Positions 17,286 to 25,562 of a stretch of 64,000 nt of DNA are shown one piece after another. Position 1 is the first letter of the stretch; each line of letters opens with the position of its first letter. The stretch comes from Planctomycetota bacterium. GTDB taxonomy: Bacteria; Planctomycetota; Planctomycetia; Pirellulales; Pirellulaceae. The notes beneath the pieces are model-generated. The model did no database searches, was not told the DNA's origin, and saw only the letters and a list, made by a program, of their open reading frames with translations. Location: positions 124,001 through 188,000 of the forward strand of contig JABAAE010000013.1 in the NCBI GenBank assembly GCA_014238905.1, in the 5' to 3' direction. A program made the position numbers and the translations under genes.

Positions 17286-18761
17286 ATGACATCAATGACA
17301 GGGCAGTTGTTTATCGACAATCAATGGCAAACCGGGCAGGGCGAGCCGTTTCAATCGGTTTCTCCAGCAACGAAGACCCAAGTTTGGCATGGTAATGCAG
17401 CCGATTCAAATGACGTCAAGACAGCCTTGCTTGCGGCTCGAGCGGCGTTTTCCGCGTGGTCGGAAATGGATTTGGAGCAGCGAATTCAGGTTGCACGAAA
17501 GTTCGCAACAATTGTCCAAGAAAACGCCAACGAATTTGCCAACATGATCAGTCTGGAGATGGGGAAACCGCTTTGGGAATCCAGAACCGAAGTTGCTGCG
17601 GTGGCTGGAAAAGTCCAGTTGGCCGTGGATTCCCTGAAAAGTCGACGTGATACAGTGACCTCCGAGATGGGTGGCTACCGGGCTGTCACCCGGTATAAAC
17701 CTCATGGTGTTCTGGGGATACTGGGGCCGTTTAACCTGCCTGCTCATCTTCCCAACGGACATCTCATTCCAGCAATATTAGCCGGCAACACCATTGTCTT
17801 GAAGCCAAGTGAGTTGACGCCAAGGGTGGGTGAGATGATGGTGGGTTATTGGGAATTGGCCGGAATTCCAGCTGGGGTGATCAACCTGGTGCAGGGTGGA
17901 CGGGAAACCGGAATCGCATTGGCAACGGATTGCGAAATAGATGGTGTACTATTCACCGGAAGTAGTCGTGCCGGAATCGCCTTAAATCAGGCATTGGCAG
18001 CGACACCCAACAAAATGATTGCTTTGGAGATGGGTGGAAACAACCCGTTAGTGGTTCACCAGAGTCAAAATCTTGAAGCCGCAGCTTATCACACGGTCCT
18101 ATCGGCCTACATCACTTCAGGTCAGCGGTGTACCTGTGCTCGACGCCTTTACTTGGTGAAAGGAACCCAAGCATCCGAATTCATGGATTGCCTGGTGGAG
18201 ATGATTGGCAGGATTCGTGTGGGATTTCCTGAGGATCAGCCCGAGCCATTTATCGGTCCGGTTGTCAATCAGGAAACGGGACGACGGATGTTGGTTGCCC
18301 AGGAAAAAATGTTGGCTGCCGGTGGTAGGATTCTCTGTCGTATGGAAGAGCAACAAGGTTGTGCCGCATTATTGTCGCCGGGTCTGATTGATGTGACCGA
18401 TGTTGCCTCGTTGGACGATGAAGAGTGGTTTGGCCCCCTTCTGCAAGTGGTGAGTGTCGATAGTTTTGATGACGCCATAGTCCATTGCAATCAAACCAAA
18501 TATGGTTTGGCGGCGGGCTTGATCAGCGACAATCCCGAGCTCTACGCGGAGTTTATCCGAAAAATACGAGCCGGGGTGGTGAACTGGAATCGTCAAACTA
18601 CCGGAGCCAGCGGAAAGCTGCCGTTCGGCGGTTGTGGTCTTAGCGGTAATCACCGGCCAGGCGGCTACTTTGCTGCTGATTATTGTTCCTTTCCGATGGC
18701 GTCCTTAGAAAGCGAACAAGCTGTGCTCCCCGAAAATCTGGCAACGGGAATTGATCTTTAG
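17286..18761 (+). CDS. astD: N-succinylglutamate 5-semialdehyde dehydrogenase (AstD-like)
   Basis: 491 residues, full aldehyde dehydrogenase length. It resembles AstD, which oxidises succinylglutamate semialdehyde with NAD in the arginine succinyltransferase pathway. Visible landmarks are LGILGPFNLPAHLPNGHLIP, the NAD-site VLFTGSSRAG, the Glu motif LEMGGNNPLVV and the catalytic Cys in GQRCTCARR (C282). The C-terminal GASGKLPFGGCGLSGNHRP is typical of AstD. The other arginine succinyltransferase genes are not in the window, so the physiological substrate is inferred. Confidence 0.88.
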   Translation: MTSMTGQLFIDNQWQTGQGEPFQSVSPATKTQVWHGNAADSNDVKTALLAARAAFSAWSEMDLEQRIQVARKFATIVQENANEFANMISLEMGKPLWESRTEVAAVAGKVQLAVDSLKSRRDTVTSEMGGYRAVTRYKPHGVLGILGPFNLPAHLPNGHLIPAILAGNTIVLKPSELTPRVGEMMVGYWELAGIPAGVINLVQGGRETGIALATDCEIDGVLFTGSSRAGIALNQALAATPNKMIALEMGGNNPLVVHQSQNLEAAAYHTVLSAYITSGQRCTCARRLYLVKGTQASEFMDCLVEMIGRIRVGFPEDQPEPFIGPVVNQETGRRMLVAQEKMLAAGGRILCRMEEQQGCAALLSPGLIDVTDVASLDDEEWFGPLLQVVSVDSFDDAIVHCNQTKYGLAAGLISDNPELYAEFIRKIRAGVVNWNRQTTGASGKLPFGGCGLSGNHRPGGYFAADYCSFPMASLESEQAVLPENLATGIDL

Positions 18762-19135
18762 GTCTTCATTTCCAGTATTTCGTAGATGAGTTGATTTGGG
18801 AGATGAGATTGTCTTTTTCGTTACGTCATTTTTTTCTTCGTTGACGTTGATACGAGTCGTGGGTAACCCTGGTGGAGACCTTTCCCCACCACCTCACCAG
18901 CAATGAGTTGCCCCAGCGATTACTGCCAGAGAAATGGACTCGATGGAGGATTGCTTTTCACATCGGGAGTTGGCGAAGCGAAACATTCAACTGGAAAAAT
19001 CAAATGTTGCAGGTATCCGCGCCAATCTCGTTCGCTGGCCCAGAAAAGACGGCAACGATGAAGTTCAAAGCGATTCAAGCGTCATCGATCGATGACGCCA
19101 GCCTTCTTTAAAGATCAGATTGCGATGGCTGGAAA
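18762..19135. other. Convergent intergenic gap, no gene seen
   Basis: 374 bp between the ends of astD and the second DUF1501 gene. A GTG-initiated frame of 79 codons at 18872-19111 has no recognisable features and I do not call it. No clear terminator hairpin was found. Confidence 0.4.
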
Positions 19136-20476
19136 TCAAACCAACTCGGGCATCGGTTCTCGATGATCGAGCAGATACTGTGGCCGACCGGTGGGATCGA
19201 CCAGCGTTGTGCTCATGGGATCGATGCCCAGGTTGTGGTAAAGCGTCGCGATCACTTCCTGAACGGGAACCGGTCGCTTGGCTGCATATTCACCCAGACG
19301 ATTGGTCGCTCCAATGGCCTGTCCGGTTTTCATGCCCCCACCGGCCATCAACGCGCAGCTGACTTGAGGCCAGTGGTCTCGCCCAGCACCTTTGTTGATT
19401 TTGGGAGTGCGTCCAAACTCACCCCAAACGATCACCGTTACGTCATCCAGCATGCCCCGCTGCTCGAGGTCTTCCACGAGAGCGGTGACGCATTGATCGA
19501 GTTTCGTTCCGTGATCTCGAACCAGATCGAAGTTAGCGCCATGGCTGTCCCATCTCCCAAAAGAAAGCGAAACCGAACGAACCCCAGCTTCAACAAGTCG
19601 ACGCGCCATCAAAAGATGGTCATTGCAAGTTGGTGCCCCATCGTATTGAAATTTGTAGGGTTTCCCATCACCATATCTTGCACGGATTTTTGGGTCCTCT
19701 TTGCTGAGGTCGAGTGCGTCGACCAATTTACTGGATGTAAGTACGCCAAACGCTTCCTGTTCAAAAGTGTTGACATTCCGGACCCGTTCAAAGTCTCTTT
19801 TCATGTTGCCCAAGCTGTTCAGCAGTGATTTCCGATCTGCCAAACGCTCAGTCGTAATGCCGTTCAATTTCAGGTCTGCCATCATTTCACCATTGGGTTT
19901 GAATGGCTTGAAGGCATCGCCCAGAAAACCGGGTTGTCCTGATTCGGACCAAGGAGCGTGTTTCGTTTTGGCGGCCAGACCAACGGTTGCAGGAACAGAT
20001 TTTTCGACCTGACCTTTTATTTTGGCCAGCGCCGATCCGATACTTGGCGGTCCTCCAACTGCTGGCAGGGAACCCCGATTCCAACCTGTCAGACACTGGT
20101 AAGCATCATGGCCACCGGAACAGCCGGTGATGGAACGGATGGCAACAAATTTGTCCATCATCGATGCGATTTTTGGAAAACATTCGCCAATTTGGATATC
20201 TGGCACTTTGGTTGAAATGGGTTTGAATTCACCCCGAATTTCAGCAGGAGCTTCCGTCTTGATTTCCCACATGTCCTGGTGAGGCGGGCCTCCACCGAGA
20301 AAAATGTTAATGACCGCTTTGTGGGATGATCGGTTGCCCGCTTCATCTTGGGCCCTGATGATCTCCGGCAGGGATAGGCCCCCGATGCTACCCATTGCAA
20401 ACCCGCCAATTTTTAGAAAGCTCCTACGGGAAACGCCATCGCAGAACTTTTGTTTTCGTCCGAAAATCGTGAGCAT
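19136..20476 (-). CDS. DUF1501 domain protein with Tat signal (second copy)
   Basis: Start at the ATG at 20476, giving 446 residues. The twin-arginine motif VSRRSFLKIGG then lies about 17 residues from the N-terminus, before a hydrophobic core. DUF1501 landmarks are NIFLGGGPPHQDMWEIK, SFGRWDSHGANFD, VIVWGEFGRTPKINKGAGRDHWP and PVPVQEVIATLYHNLGID. Unlike the copy at 2977 it has no PSCyt1 partner next to it. It is related to, but clearly diverged from, that copy. Role unknown; an extracytoplasmic location is expected. Confidence 0.9.
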   Translation of the reverse strand: MLTIFGRKQKFCDGVSRRSFLKIGGFAMGSIGGLSLPEIIRAQDEAGNRSSHKAVINIFLGGGPPHQDMWEIKTEAPAEIRGEFKPISTKVPDIQIGECFPKIASMMDKFVAIRSITGCSGGHDAYQCLTGWNRGSLPAVGGPPSIGSALAKIKGQVEKSVPATVGLAAKTKHAPWSESGQPGFLGDAFKPFKPNGEMMADLKLNGITTERLADRKSLLNSLGNMKRDFERVRNVNTFEQEAFGVLTSSKLVDALDLSKEDPKIRARYGDGKPYKFQYDGAPTCNDHLLMARRLVEAGVRSVSLSFGRWDSHGANFDLVRDHGTKLDQCVTALVEDLEQRGMLDDVTVIVWGEFGRTPKINKGAGRDHWPQVSCALMAGGGMKTGQAIGATNRLGEYAAKRPVPVQEVIATLYHNLGIDPMSTTLVDPTGRPQYLLDHREPMPELV

Positions 20477-20882
20477 TGTTGGGCTCCGAAAAACAAGGGT
20501 GGTTGTAGGAAGGGCTTTGGGGTAGGTATCGCAAAGTGGATCCAATAGCGATTTAGATTAACTATATCAAAGACCTTATCGTCGTGCAGCCTGAATTTCA
20601 TTGAATAGCGAATGTGGGCATGCCTTATTTTACCTCTTTTTTGCGATGGGATAGCCCTTCTGGAGGGCTGTTTTGCTCCGCATTTGAAATGTTTTTGGGT
20701 ATGATTGGAGCCATCCTGCCAACCCCACCCAATGACCAACTCCTCATAATGGTCATTCATCCTCAACGCCTGACACCTCGACCATCCCTCAGATCAAGCC
20801 ATTTTCCATTGGTTTACGCTGGCTGAAGTGATTTTCATCGGTCTGTGGCCAAAAAAAACGATGCATCGACTAGAAAAGCTCA
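20477..20882. other. Divergent intergenic region
   Basis: 406 bp between the DUF1501 gene and the sulfur operon. The right end holds the promoter/operator described separately. I see nothing else definite. Confidence 0.45.
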
Positions 20883-20910
20883 TTGACATATCGATAGATG
20901 GCGATATATT
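20883..20910 (+). promoter_or_regulatory. Sigma-70-type promoter overlapping an inverted-repeat operator
   Basis: TTGACA (20883-20888), a 16-bp spacer and TATATT (20905-20910) make a near-consensus promoter. Between and across the boxes lies the inverted repeat ATATCG-N8-CGATAT (20888-20907). A dimeric ArsR-type repressor bound there would occlude RNA polymerase, and the first gene downstream is such a repressor, so autoregulation is likely. Confidence 0.7.
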
Positions 20911-20929
20911 GATGTATAGGAGATACTTG

Positions 20930-21247
20930 ATGTCATCAAATCCAAAGTCCAAATCGAAGCCAGCCGGAGATCCGCAGGCGTTTACTCGAGCTGCTGAGTG
21001 TCTGAAAACACTGGCTCATCCGGTGCGATTACGGATCGTGCAGTTGCTGTTGCATGGCCGGTATACCGTGGGCGAATTGGCGGAGGATTGCGGCATCCTG
21101 GATAACGTCGCATCGGAGCATCTCCGATTGATGCAGCGGTGTGGGTTCTTCACAAGCGAACGTGAAGGGCGAAAAGTCTATTACCAAGTCGCCGAACCGC
21201 ATTTGCAAAACATCATGAATTGTATCGAAGACCGATTTTTATCGTAA
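20930..21247 (+). CDS. ArsR/SmtB-family repressor of the sulfur operon
   Basis: The ATG at 20930 is preceded by AGGAGA with 6-nt spacing, so the longer upstream frame is not used. 105 residues: winged helix with LKTLAHPVRLRIVQLLL, TVGELAEDCGILDNVASEHL (recognition region) and the wing EREGRKVYYQV. There is no CxC metal site in the recognition helix region as in ArsR/CadC. Four cysteines are spread through the protein (AAEC, EDCG, QRCG, MNCI). Thiol or persulfide sensing, as in BigR and SqrR, is therefore plausible from context, but the cysteine positions are not those of BigR (which has Cys near LLILC). It heads the operon and probably represses it. Confidence 0.88.
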   Translation: MSSNPKSKSKPAGDPQAFTRAAECLKTLAHPVRLRIVQLLLHGRYTVGELAEDCGILDNVASEHLRLMQRCGFFTSEREGRKVYYQVAEPHLQNIMNCIEDRFLS

Positions 21248-21248
21248 A

Positions 21249-21280
21249 GGACCGAGGTCGTCACCCGGTCCCTTTTTTTT
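21249..21280 (+). terminator. Intrinsic terminator or attenuator after the arsR-type gene
   Basis: GGACCG (21249-21254) pairs with CGGTCC (21266-21271) around an 11-nt loop and is followed by a run of eight T (21273-21280). It sits 2 nt after the repressor stop, inside the operon, so it may reduce read-through into the downstream sulfur genes. Confidence 0.75.
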
Positions 21281-21284
21281 GGAA

Positions 21285-21297
21285 ATTACATCGTAAT
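21285..21297. promoter_or_regulatory. Second inverted-repeat operator candidate
   Basis: Perfect palindrome ATTAC-ATC-GTAAT between the terminator and the rhodanese start at 21314, followed by AGAGAGG as a possible ribosome site. It resembles the TA-rich character of the first operator but has a different sequence. Confidence 0.45.
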
Positions 21298-21313
21298 ATA
21301 GAGAGGTATAGAT

Positions 21314-21874
21314 ATGTCTAGGATCGCCAGAGTTTCAGCCCTGCGGCTAAAAGAACTTGCCGGACAAGGCCCTGTGGATTTGATCGATGTGCGCACGCCG
21401 GTGGAATTCAGGGAAGTTCGAGCGATGAACGCACGTAATCTGCCGCTTGATTCGCTCGATCCACACGCGGTCATGAAAGAGCGAAATGGTTCCTCAAACG
21501 ATCCGCTCTACGTGATCTGTCGCAGTGGAAATCGCGCGGCGATCGCCTGCCAAATGTTCATCAACGCAGGATACAACAATGTCGTCAACGTCGACGGAGG
21601 AACGGAGGCTTGGGATGAATCCGGCATGCCAGTTATTCGTGGAAACAAAATTGTCTCGTTGGATCGTCAGGTGCGGATCGCTGCCGGTCTCCTCGTTTTG
21701 TTGGGAGCGGCGCTGGGCATCTTAGTGAGTTCGCACTTCATCGGCTTATCGGCGTTTGTTGGTGCCGGTCTCATGTTCGCTGGAATTACAGACACCTGCG
21801 GCATGGGATTGATGCTGGCGAAGATGCCGTGGAACCAAGTCAAAGGAGAAGGGGTGTCATGCTGTTCTCATTAA
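21314..21874 (+). CDS. Membrane-anchored rhodanese (YgaP-like)
   Basis: 186 residues. Residues about 5-110 are a rhodanese domain with the active-site loop CRSGNRA, which would carry a persulfide. Residues about 115-165 are two membrane helices of the DUF2892 type ending in DTCGMGLMLAKMPWN. The layout is that of E. coli YgaP, a membrane sulfurtransferase. The C-terminal tail ends SCCSH, two adjacent cysteines that could take part in sulfur relay. The 3' end overlaps the next gene by 16 bp. Confidence 0.9.
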   Translation: MSRIARVSALRLKELAGQGPVDLIDVRTPVEFREVRAMNARNLPLDSLDPHAVMKERNGSSNDPLYVICRSGNRAAIACQMFINAGYNNVVNVDGGTEAWDESGMPVIRGNKIVSLDRQVRIAAGLLVLLGAALGILVSSHFIGLSAFVGAGLMFAGITDTCGMGLMLAKMPWNQVKGEGVSCCSH

Positions 21875-22677
21875 GCATCCTTTTCGGATCATTCGTCGGT
21901 TTTGCTCTTGGTTTGATCGGTGGGGGAGGATCGTTACTGGCCGTACCCTTGTTAGTTTACGGTCTGGCCATTGCGCCGCGAGAAGCTTTTGGTCTATCGC
22001 TGGCTGTGGTGGGTTTAACAGCACTTATCGGCGTTGTGCCTCGTATTCGAACCGGTCAAGTCGAAGTCGGCACTGGAGTTTTGTTCTCCGTTGCTGGAAT
22101 GCTTGGTGCTCCGCTGGGAACATGGGCCTCGGGGATGATCCCGGAAACGGTGATTCTGACTCTATTTTCTGTCCTGATGCTCATTGTCGCGTGGCGAATG
22201 TGGACCAAGTCAAAAGCTCAGAACTTGGAAACAGCTCGAAAGACCTGTGGAGCGGATGCTCGTGGTCTCACGTGTCAACGAATGCCAGACGGCAAACTCA
22301 GGCTGACATCGCGTTGTGCAATGTTGCTCGCTGTGGTCGGCCTGTCCACGGGCTTCTTGTCCGGCATGTTCGGCGTCGGTGGCGGATTTGTGATTGTACC
22401 GGCATTGGTGTTGTTTACCGCAATGCCGATCAAGAAGGCCGTGGCAACTTCGTTGCTTGTGATTGTGCTAGTGAGTGTTTCTGGTGTGGCGTCGCACTTT
22501 GCCGCTGGCCGCGAAATATCGCTGGAAGTCACCGGCCTGTTTGTCTCGGGTGGTGTCATTGGAATGTCACTCGGTGGGCTGGTCAGCAAACGGCTGTCGG
22601 CCCCAATTCTGCAAAAAGTGTTCGCGACCGGCATTGTAGCTGTCGCGATTTTCATCGTCAGTAAAACTATCGTTTAA
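21859..22677 (+). CDS. TSUP/TauE-SafE family permease (sulfur compound transport)
   Basis: The start is the ATG at 21859: AAAGGAGAAG lies a short distance upstream and the product then begins directly with a membrane helix (MLFSLSILFGSFVGFALGL). 272 residues, about eight hydrophobic helices, with the two half-repeats of the family, each marked by a GGG motif (LIGGGGSLLAVP and FGVGGGFVIVPAL). TSUP members move sulfite, thiosulfate or organosulfonates. Between sulfurtransferases it probably exports or imports a sulfur oxyanion or thiosulfate. Coupled by overlap to the rhodanese gene. Confidence 0.9.
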   Translation: MLFSLSILFGSFVGFALGLIGGGGSLLAVPLLVYGLAIAPREAFGLSLAVVGLTALIGVVPRIRTGQVEVGTGVLFSVAGMLGAPLGTWASGMIPETVILTLFSVLMLIVAWRMWTKSKAQNLETARKTCGADARGLTCQRMPDGKLRLTSRCAMLLAVVGLSTGFLSGMFGVGGGFVIVPALVLFTAMPIKKAVATSLLVIVLVSVSGVASHFAAGREISLEVTGLFVSGGVIGMSLGGLVSKRLSAPILQKVFATGIVAVAIFIVSKTIV

Positions 22678-22693
22678 CCAAGGAGATGGTGCC

Positions 22694-24109
22694 ATGATGC
22701 TCAAGTACTTTTACGACAAATCCCTCGCTCACGCCTCGTATCTTGTCGGCTGCCAGCGAGCCAAAGTCGCCGTAGTCGTCGATCCGGGACGCGACATTGA
22801 ACAGTATCTGGAGATGGCCGACCGCGAGGGCCTCAAGCTGATCGCGGTCGCGGAGACTCACCTACATGCCGACTATGTTTCGGGTGCCCGTGAATTGGCC
22901 GATCGCGTTGGCGCGAAACTGTATGTGTCGGATGAGGGCCCTGCCGATTGGAAGTATTTGTTTGCCGGACAGTTTGATCACCAATTGGTCAAGGACGGTG
23001 ACTCATTCTTGATCGGCAACATCAAGTTCGATGTTCTTCACACGCCCGGCCATACGCCGGAGAGCATCTCGTTCATGCTGACCGACCAGGGTGGTGGTGC
23101 GGACAGGCCGATGGGCATATTTACCGGCGATTTTGTGTTCGTCGGTTCGGTTGGTCGCCCTGACCTGTTGGAACAAGCCGCTGGACTGGCTCACACGGCC
23201 GAACCTGGTGCACGCGATCTGTTTCGTTCCGTCGAACGGTTCAAGCAACTTCCCGACTACTTGCAAGTTTGGCCTGCACATGGCGCCGGTAGTGCGTGCG
23301 GAAAGGGGCTCGGAGCGATCCCCTCATCAACGGTTGGTTACGAAAAGCAGTTCAACCCGGCATTGCAATTCACCGATGAAGACGATTTCGTGCGGTACAT
23401 CCTGTTGGATCAACCAGACGCTCCGAATTATTTTTCTGTGATGAAACGCGTCAACAAGGAAGGTCCTGATATTATCGGCGATATTGGTTTGCCTGAATCA
23501 CGAAAAATCGAAGATCTCCGTTCGGTTCTGGATTCGGCGACTGTCATTGATCTGTCGCCTTCGAACCAGTTTGCCGACGGTCATGTGCTGCGAACCATTA
23601 ACATTCCGCTGGGGATGCTCGCCGGTTGGGCCGGTTGGGTCGTGGACTATTCCAAACCGACGTATCTGATTGCCAATCCGAGCCAGGTCCCTGAAGCGAC
23701 TCGTCTGCTTCGCAAAATAGGACTTGATGATATACGGGGCTACTTTGACGTTTCGGAAGTGCGTGATGCGGGACTTGCGGCCGCAAGTTTCCAGACCGCC
23801 AATCCTGCAGAGTTGGCATCACGCATTGAATCGAGTGATGTGACGCTCGTGGATGTTCGCTCCAATGAAGAATGGAAGTCAGGTCGTATTCCTGGGGCCG
23901 CTCATCGGTTTCTTGGTCGATTGCCGGCCAACGTTTCGACGATCGCAGGGGATGGACTCATTGTAACGCAGTGTCAAAGTGGTGCTCGTTCGGCGATCGC
24001 GGCGAGCATCCTACAGGCCGCTGGACGCAACGTCATAGATATGACTGGCGGTTTCGGGGCTTGGAGTAACGCAGGACTGCCGGTTGACACGTCTGATGTC
24101 AGGACGTGA
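22694..24109 (+). CDS. Persulfide dioxygenase-rhodanese fusion (CstB-like)
   Basis: 471 residues, with AAGGAG well placed before tandem ATG codons. Residues 1-245 are a metallo-beta-lactamase fold of the ETHE1/persulfide dioxygenase branch: THLHADYVSG (H56, H58, D60), HTPGHTPESISF and TGDFVFVGSVGRPD. Residues about 270-355 are a rhodanese fold with no Cys at the active position (YLIANPSQ), a pseudo-domain. Residues about 370-465 are an active-type rhodanese with CQSGARS (C427). Staphylococcus CstB has the same three-part order and turns low-molecular-weight persulfide into thiosulfate. With the rhodanese and TSUP permease this gives a detoxification route from sulfide or persulfide to an exportable sulfur species. 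Confidence 0.9.
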   Translation: MMLKYFYDKSLAHASYLVGCQRAKVAVVVDPGRDIEQYLEMADREGLKLIAVAETHLHADYVSGARELADRVGAKLYVSDEGPADWKYLFAGQFDHQLVKDGDSFLIGNIKFDVLHTPGHTPESISFMLTDQGGGADRPMGIFTGDFVFVGSVGRPDLLEQAAGLAHTAEPGARDLFRSVERFKQLPDYLQVWPAHGAGSACGKGLGAIPSSTVGYEKQFNPALQFTDEDDFVRYILLDQPDAPNYFSVMKRVNKEGPDIIGDIGLPESRKIEDLRSVLDSATVIDLSPSNQFADGHVLRTINIPLGMLAGWAGWVVDYSKPTYLIANPSQVPEATRLLRKIGLDDIRGYFDVSEVRDAGLAAASFQTANPAELASRIESSDVTLVDVRSNEEWKSGRIPGAAHRFLGRLPANVSTIAGDGLIVTQCQSGARSAIAASILQAAGRNVIDMTGGFGAWSNAGLPVDTSDVRT

Positions 24110-24553
24110 TTGGCCGGGAGCTGTGCGGTGGATTCGCACTGAGAGCAGGAGTGGTTTCACAACTCGGAGATCAAGAAGTGAAAGATGGAATCAGTCACGA
24201 TTAGCGAGTTTTGCTCTGAATTGTTATCTGAGGGGCTACGGTTGGTGACGGGAAGAGGACATGTTCTCATTCCGTGTAGCCCGCACGTTTCTCGTCATCA
24301 GCATGTGTTTGTCGTGGCGAAGGATTCGATATTGGCCATTCATGCGACTTGGAGTCTTTGGCCTCCAATTCAATTCAGCACAAACCAAAGCCTTACTACG
24401 CAAAACGAGATTTGACGAACCAAGGACCGGACGCAGCAAGCTTAACATTTTTTGGTCGCGACTGAATCGAGTCCGGTAGAGGATGGCAAAATTGGCGTGT
24501 TGGGATGGGATCTTGTTACCAATGTTGTTGGTAAGCGGCGGGATTTTATTGCG
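24110..24553. other. Convergent intergenic gap, no gene seen
   Basis: 444 bp between the sulfur operon and the isomerase gene. It contains a perfect hairpin TTACCAA-N5-TTGGTAA (24516-24534) close to the 3' end of the minus-strand gene, without a T tract. Short frames here have no protein-like character. Confidence 0.45.
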
Positions 24554-25336
24554 TTAAATATTCCTTAGAAATTCGACTGCTTGGCCAACTTCAACGATAG
24601 GCTGGGCTGCTGAATCGCGTTGGATCGTCAAAAACCCCCGGTACTGACTTTCTTCCAAGATACCAAGTAAATTCGGAAAATCAGCAGAGCCTCGGCCAAG
24701 CTCCACTTCCACACCTCTTCCTTGCGCCAGATCCTGAACACCATCGCGGGCATGGACATGGTAAACGAACTCGCTTAATTTTTTGGCTGCCTCGGCTGCT
24801 GAAAATCCGTTGATGATCAAATTGCCCGGATCGAAGTCGACGACGATCGATCCGGCCGGTAGTGCCTTGATGAGTTGATAAAGAGTTTCACCGTCTTCGG
24901 TGCCGGTCCGAGCCGCCAGGAAAGCGCCTACCCGTTGAGAGGTCTGCCCAAGGTCGGCAAGAGTTGCCAACATCAGGTTGCGTTCATCGCTGTCCGGTTC
25001 GGGTGAAATCTTGCCGACCTGGTTGACAACAACATTGCATCCCAAGTCATACGCCATTTTTAAAGTTTCCTTTGTCGCATCAACACGACGCTGAATGTCT
25101 GATGGATCACCATATCCCCGGCGGGTTTGGAAGGTGATCGCAGAAATAGAAAGACTGAGATCGTCCAACTTCTTTTTCAGATGCCGTACCGCTGTCCGAG
25201 ACATTTCCGAAGGCCGGATGTGGTTTCTAGCATCGATTTCAACCGCATTCGCGCCAAGTTTGGCTGCCGTTTCGAGCGCTCGTTTGAATGGCATCCGCAA
25301 GCAGGAAAGCTGTATTCCAATTTTTATCTGTAACAA
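24554..25336 (-). CDS. Sugar phosphate isomerase/epimerase (AP endonuclease 2-type TIM barrel)
   Basis: 260 residues, a single TIM barrel of the xylose isomerase-like family. Visible landmarks are LGANAVEIDARN near the N-terminus, GCNVVVNQVGKI, IVVDFDPGNLIINGF and the metal-region motif YHVHARDGVQ, then VELGRGSADFPNLLGILEE. These predict a divalent metal site and an isomerase or epimerase acting on a sugar or cyclitol. The substrate cannot be told. It stands alone, with no sugar-pathway genes beside it. Confidence 0.85.
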   Translation of the reverse strand: MLQIKIGIQLSCLRMPFKRALETAAKLGANAVEIDARNHIRPSEMSRTAVRHLKKKLDDLSLSISAITFQTRRGYGDPSDIQRRVDATKETLKMAYDLGCNVVVNQVGKISPEPDSDERNLMLATLADLGQTSQRVGAFLAARTGTEDGETLYQLIKALPAGSIVVDFDPGNLIINGFSAAEAAKKLSEFVYHVHARDGVQDLAQGRGVEVELGRGSADFPNLLGILEESQYRGFLTIQRDSAAQPIVEVGQAVEFLRNI

Positions 25337-25562
25337 ACTTGAAGTCCGAGTTGGGGTTTAAGAACGTGATCGCCCTGGTGTTGTCATCTTTCGCTCATTC
25401 CAGATGAATCGGCATAAATATTTGATATTAATACTGGGTTGAAAAGGTGTTTAGGTTATTGTCGGTTGCGAAAGAAATGTGAACTTTGTACACCTTTCAA
25501 ACAGCCAGGTGATTCCCATGGCGTCTGCAGTCAAACGAATCCCTGGGTTTCTGTTGATTTGT

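Noticed and set aside
18872..19111. 79-codon GTG frame between astD and DUF1501
   Set aside because: No domain, signal or good ribosome site, and composition is not protein-like.
24185..24479. Overlapping short frames after the sulfur operon
   Set aside because: Frames on both strands overlap one another and none has protein-like character.
24516..24534. Perfect hairpin TTACCAA-N5-TTGGTAA
   Set aside because: As a terminator it lacks the T tract on the relevant strand; I only mention it in the gap entry.
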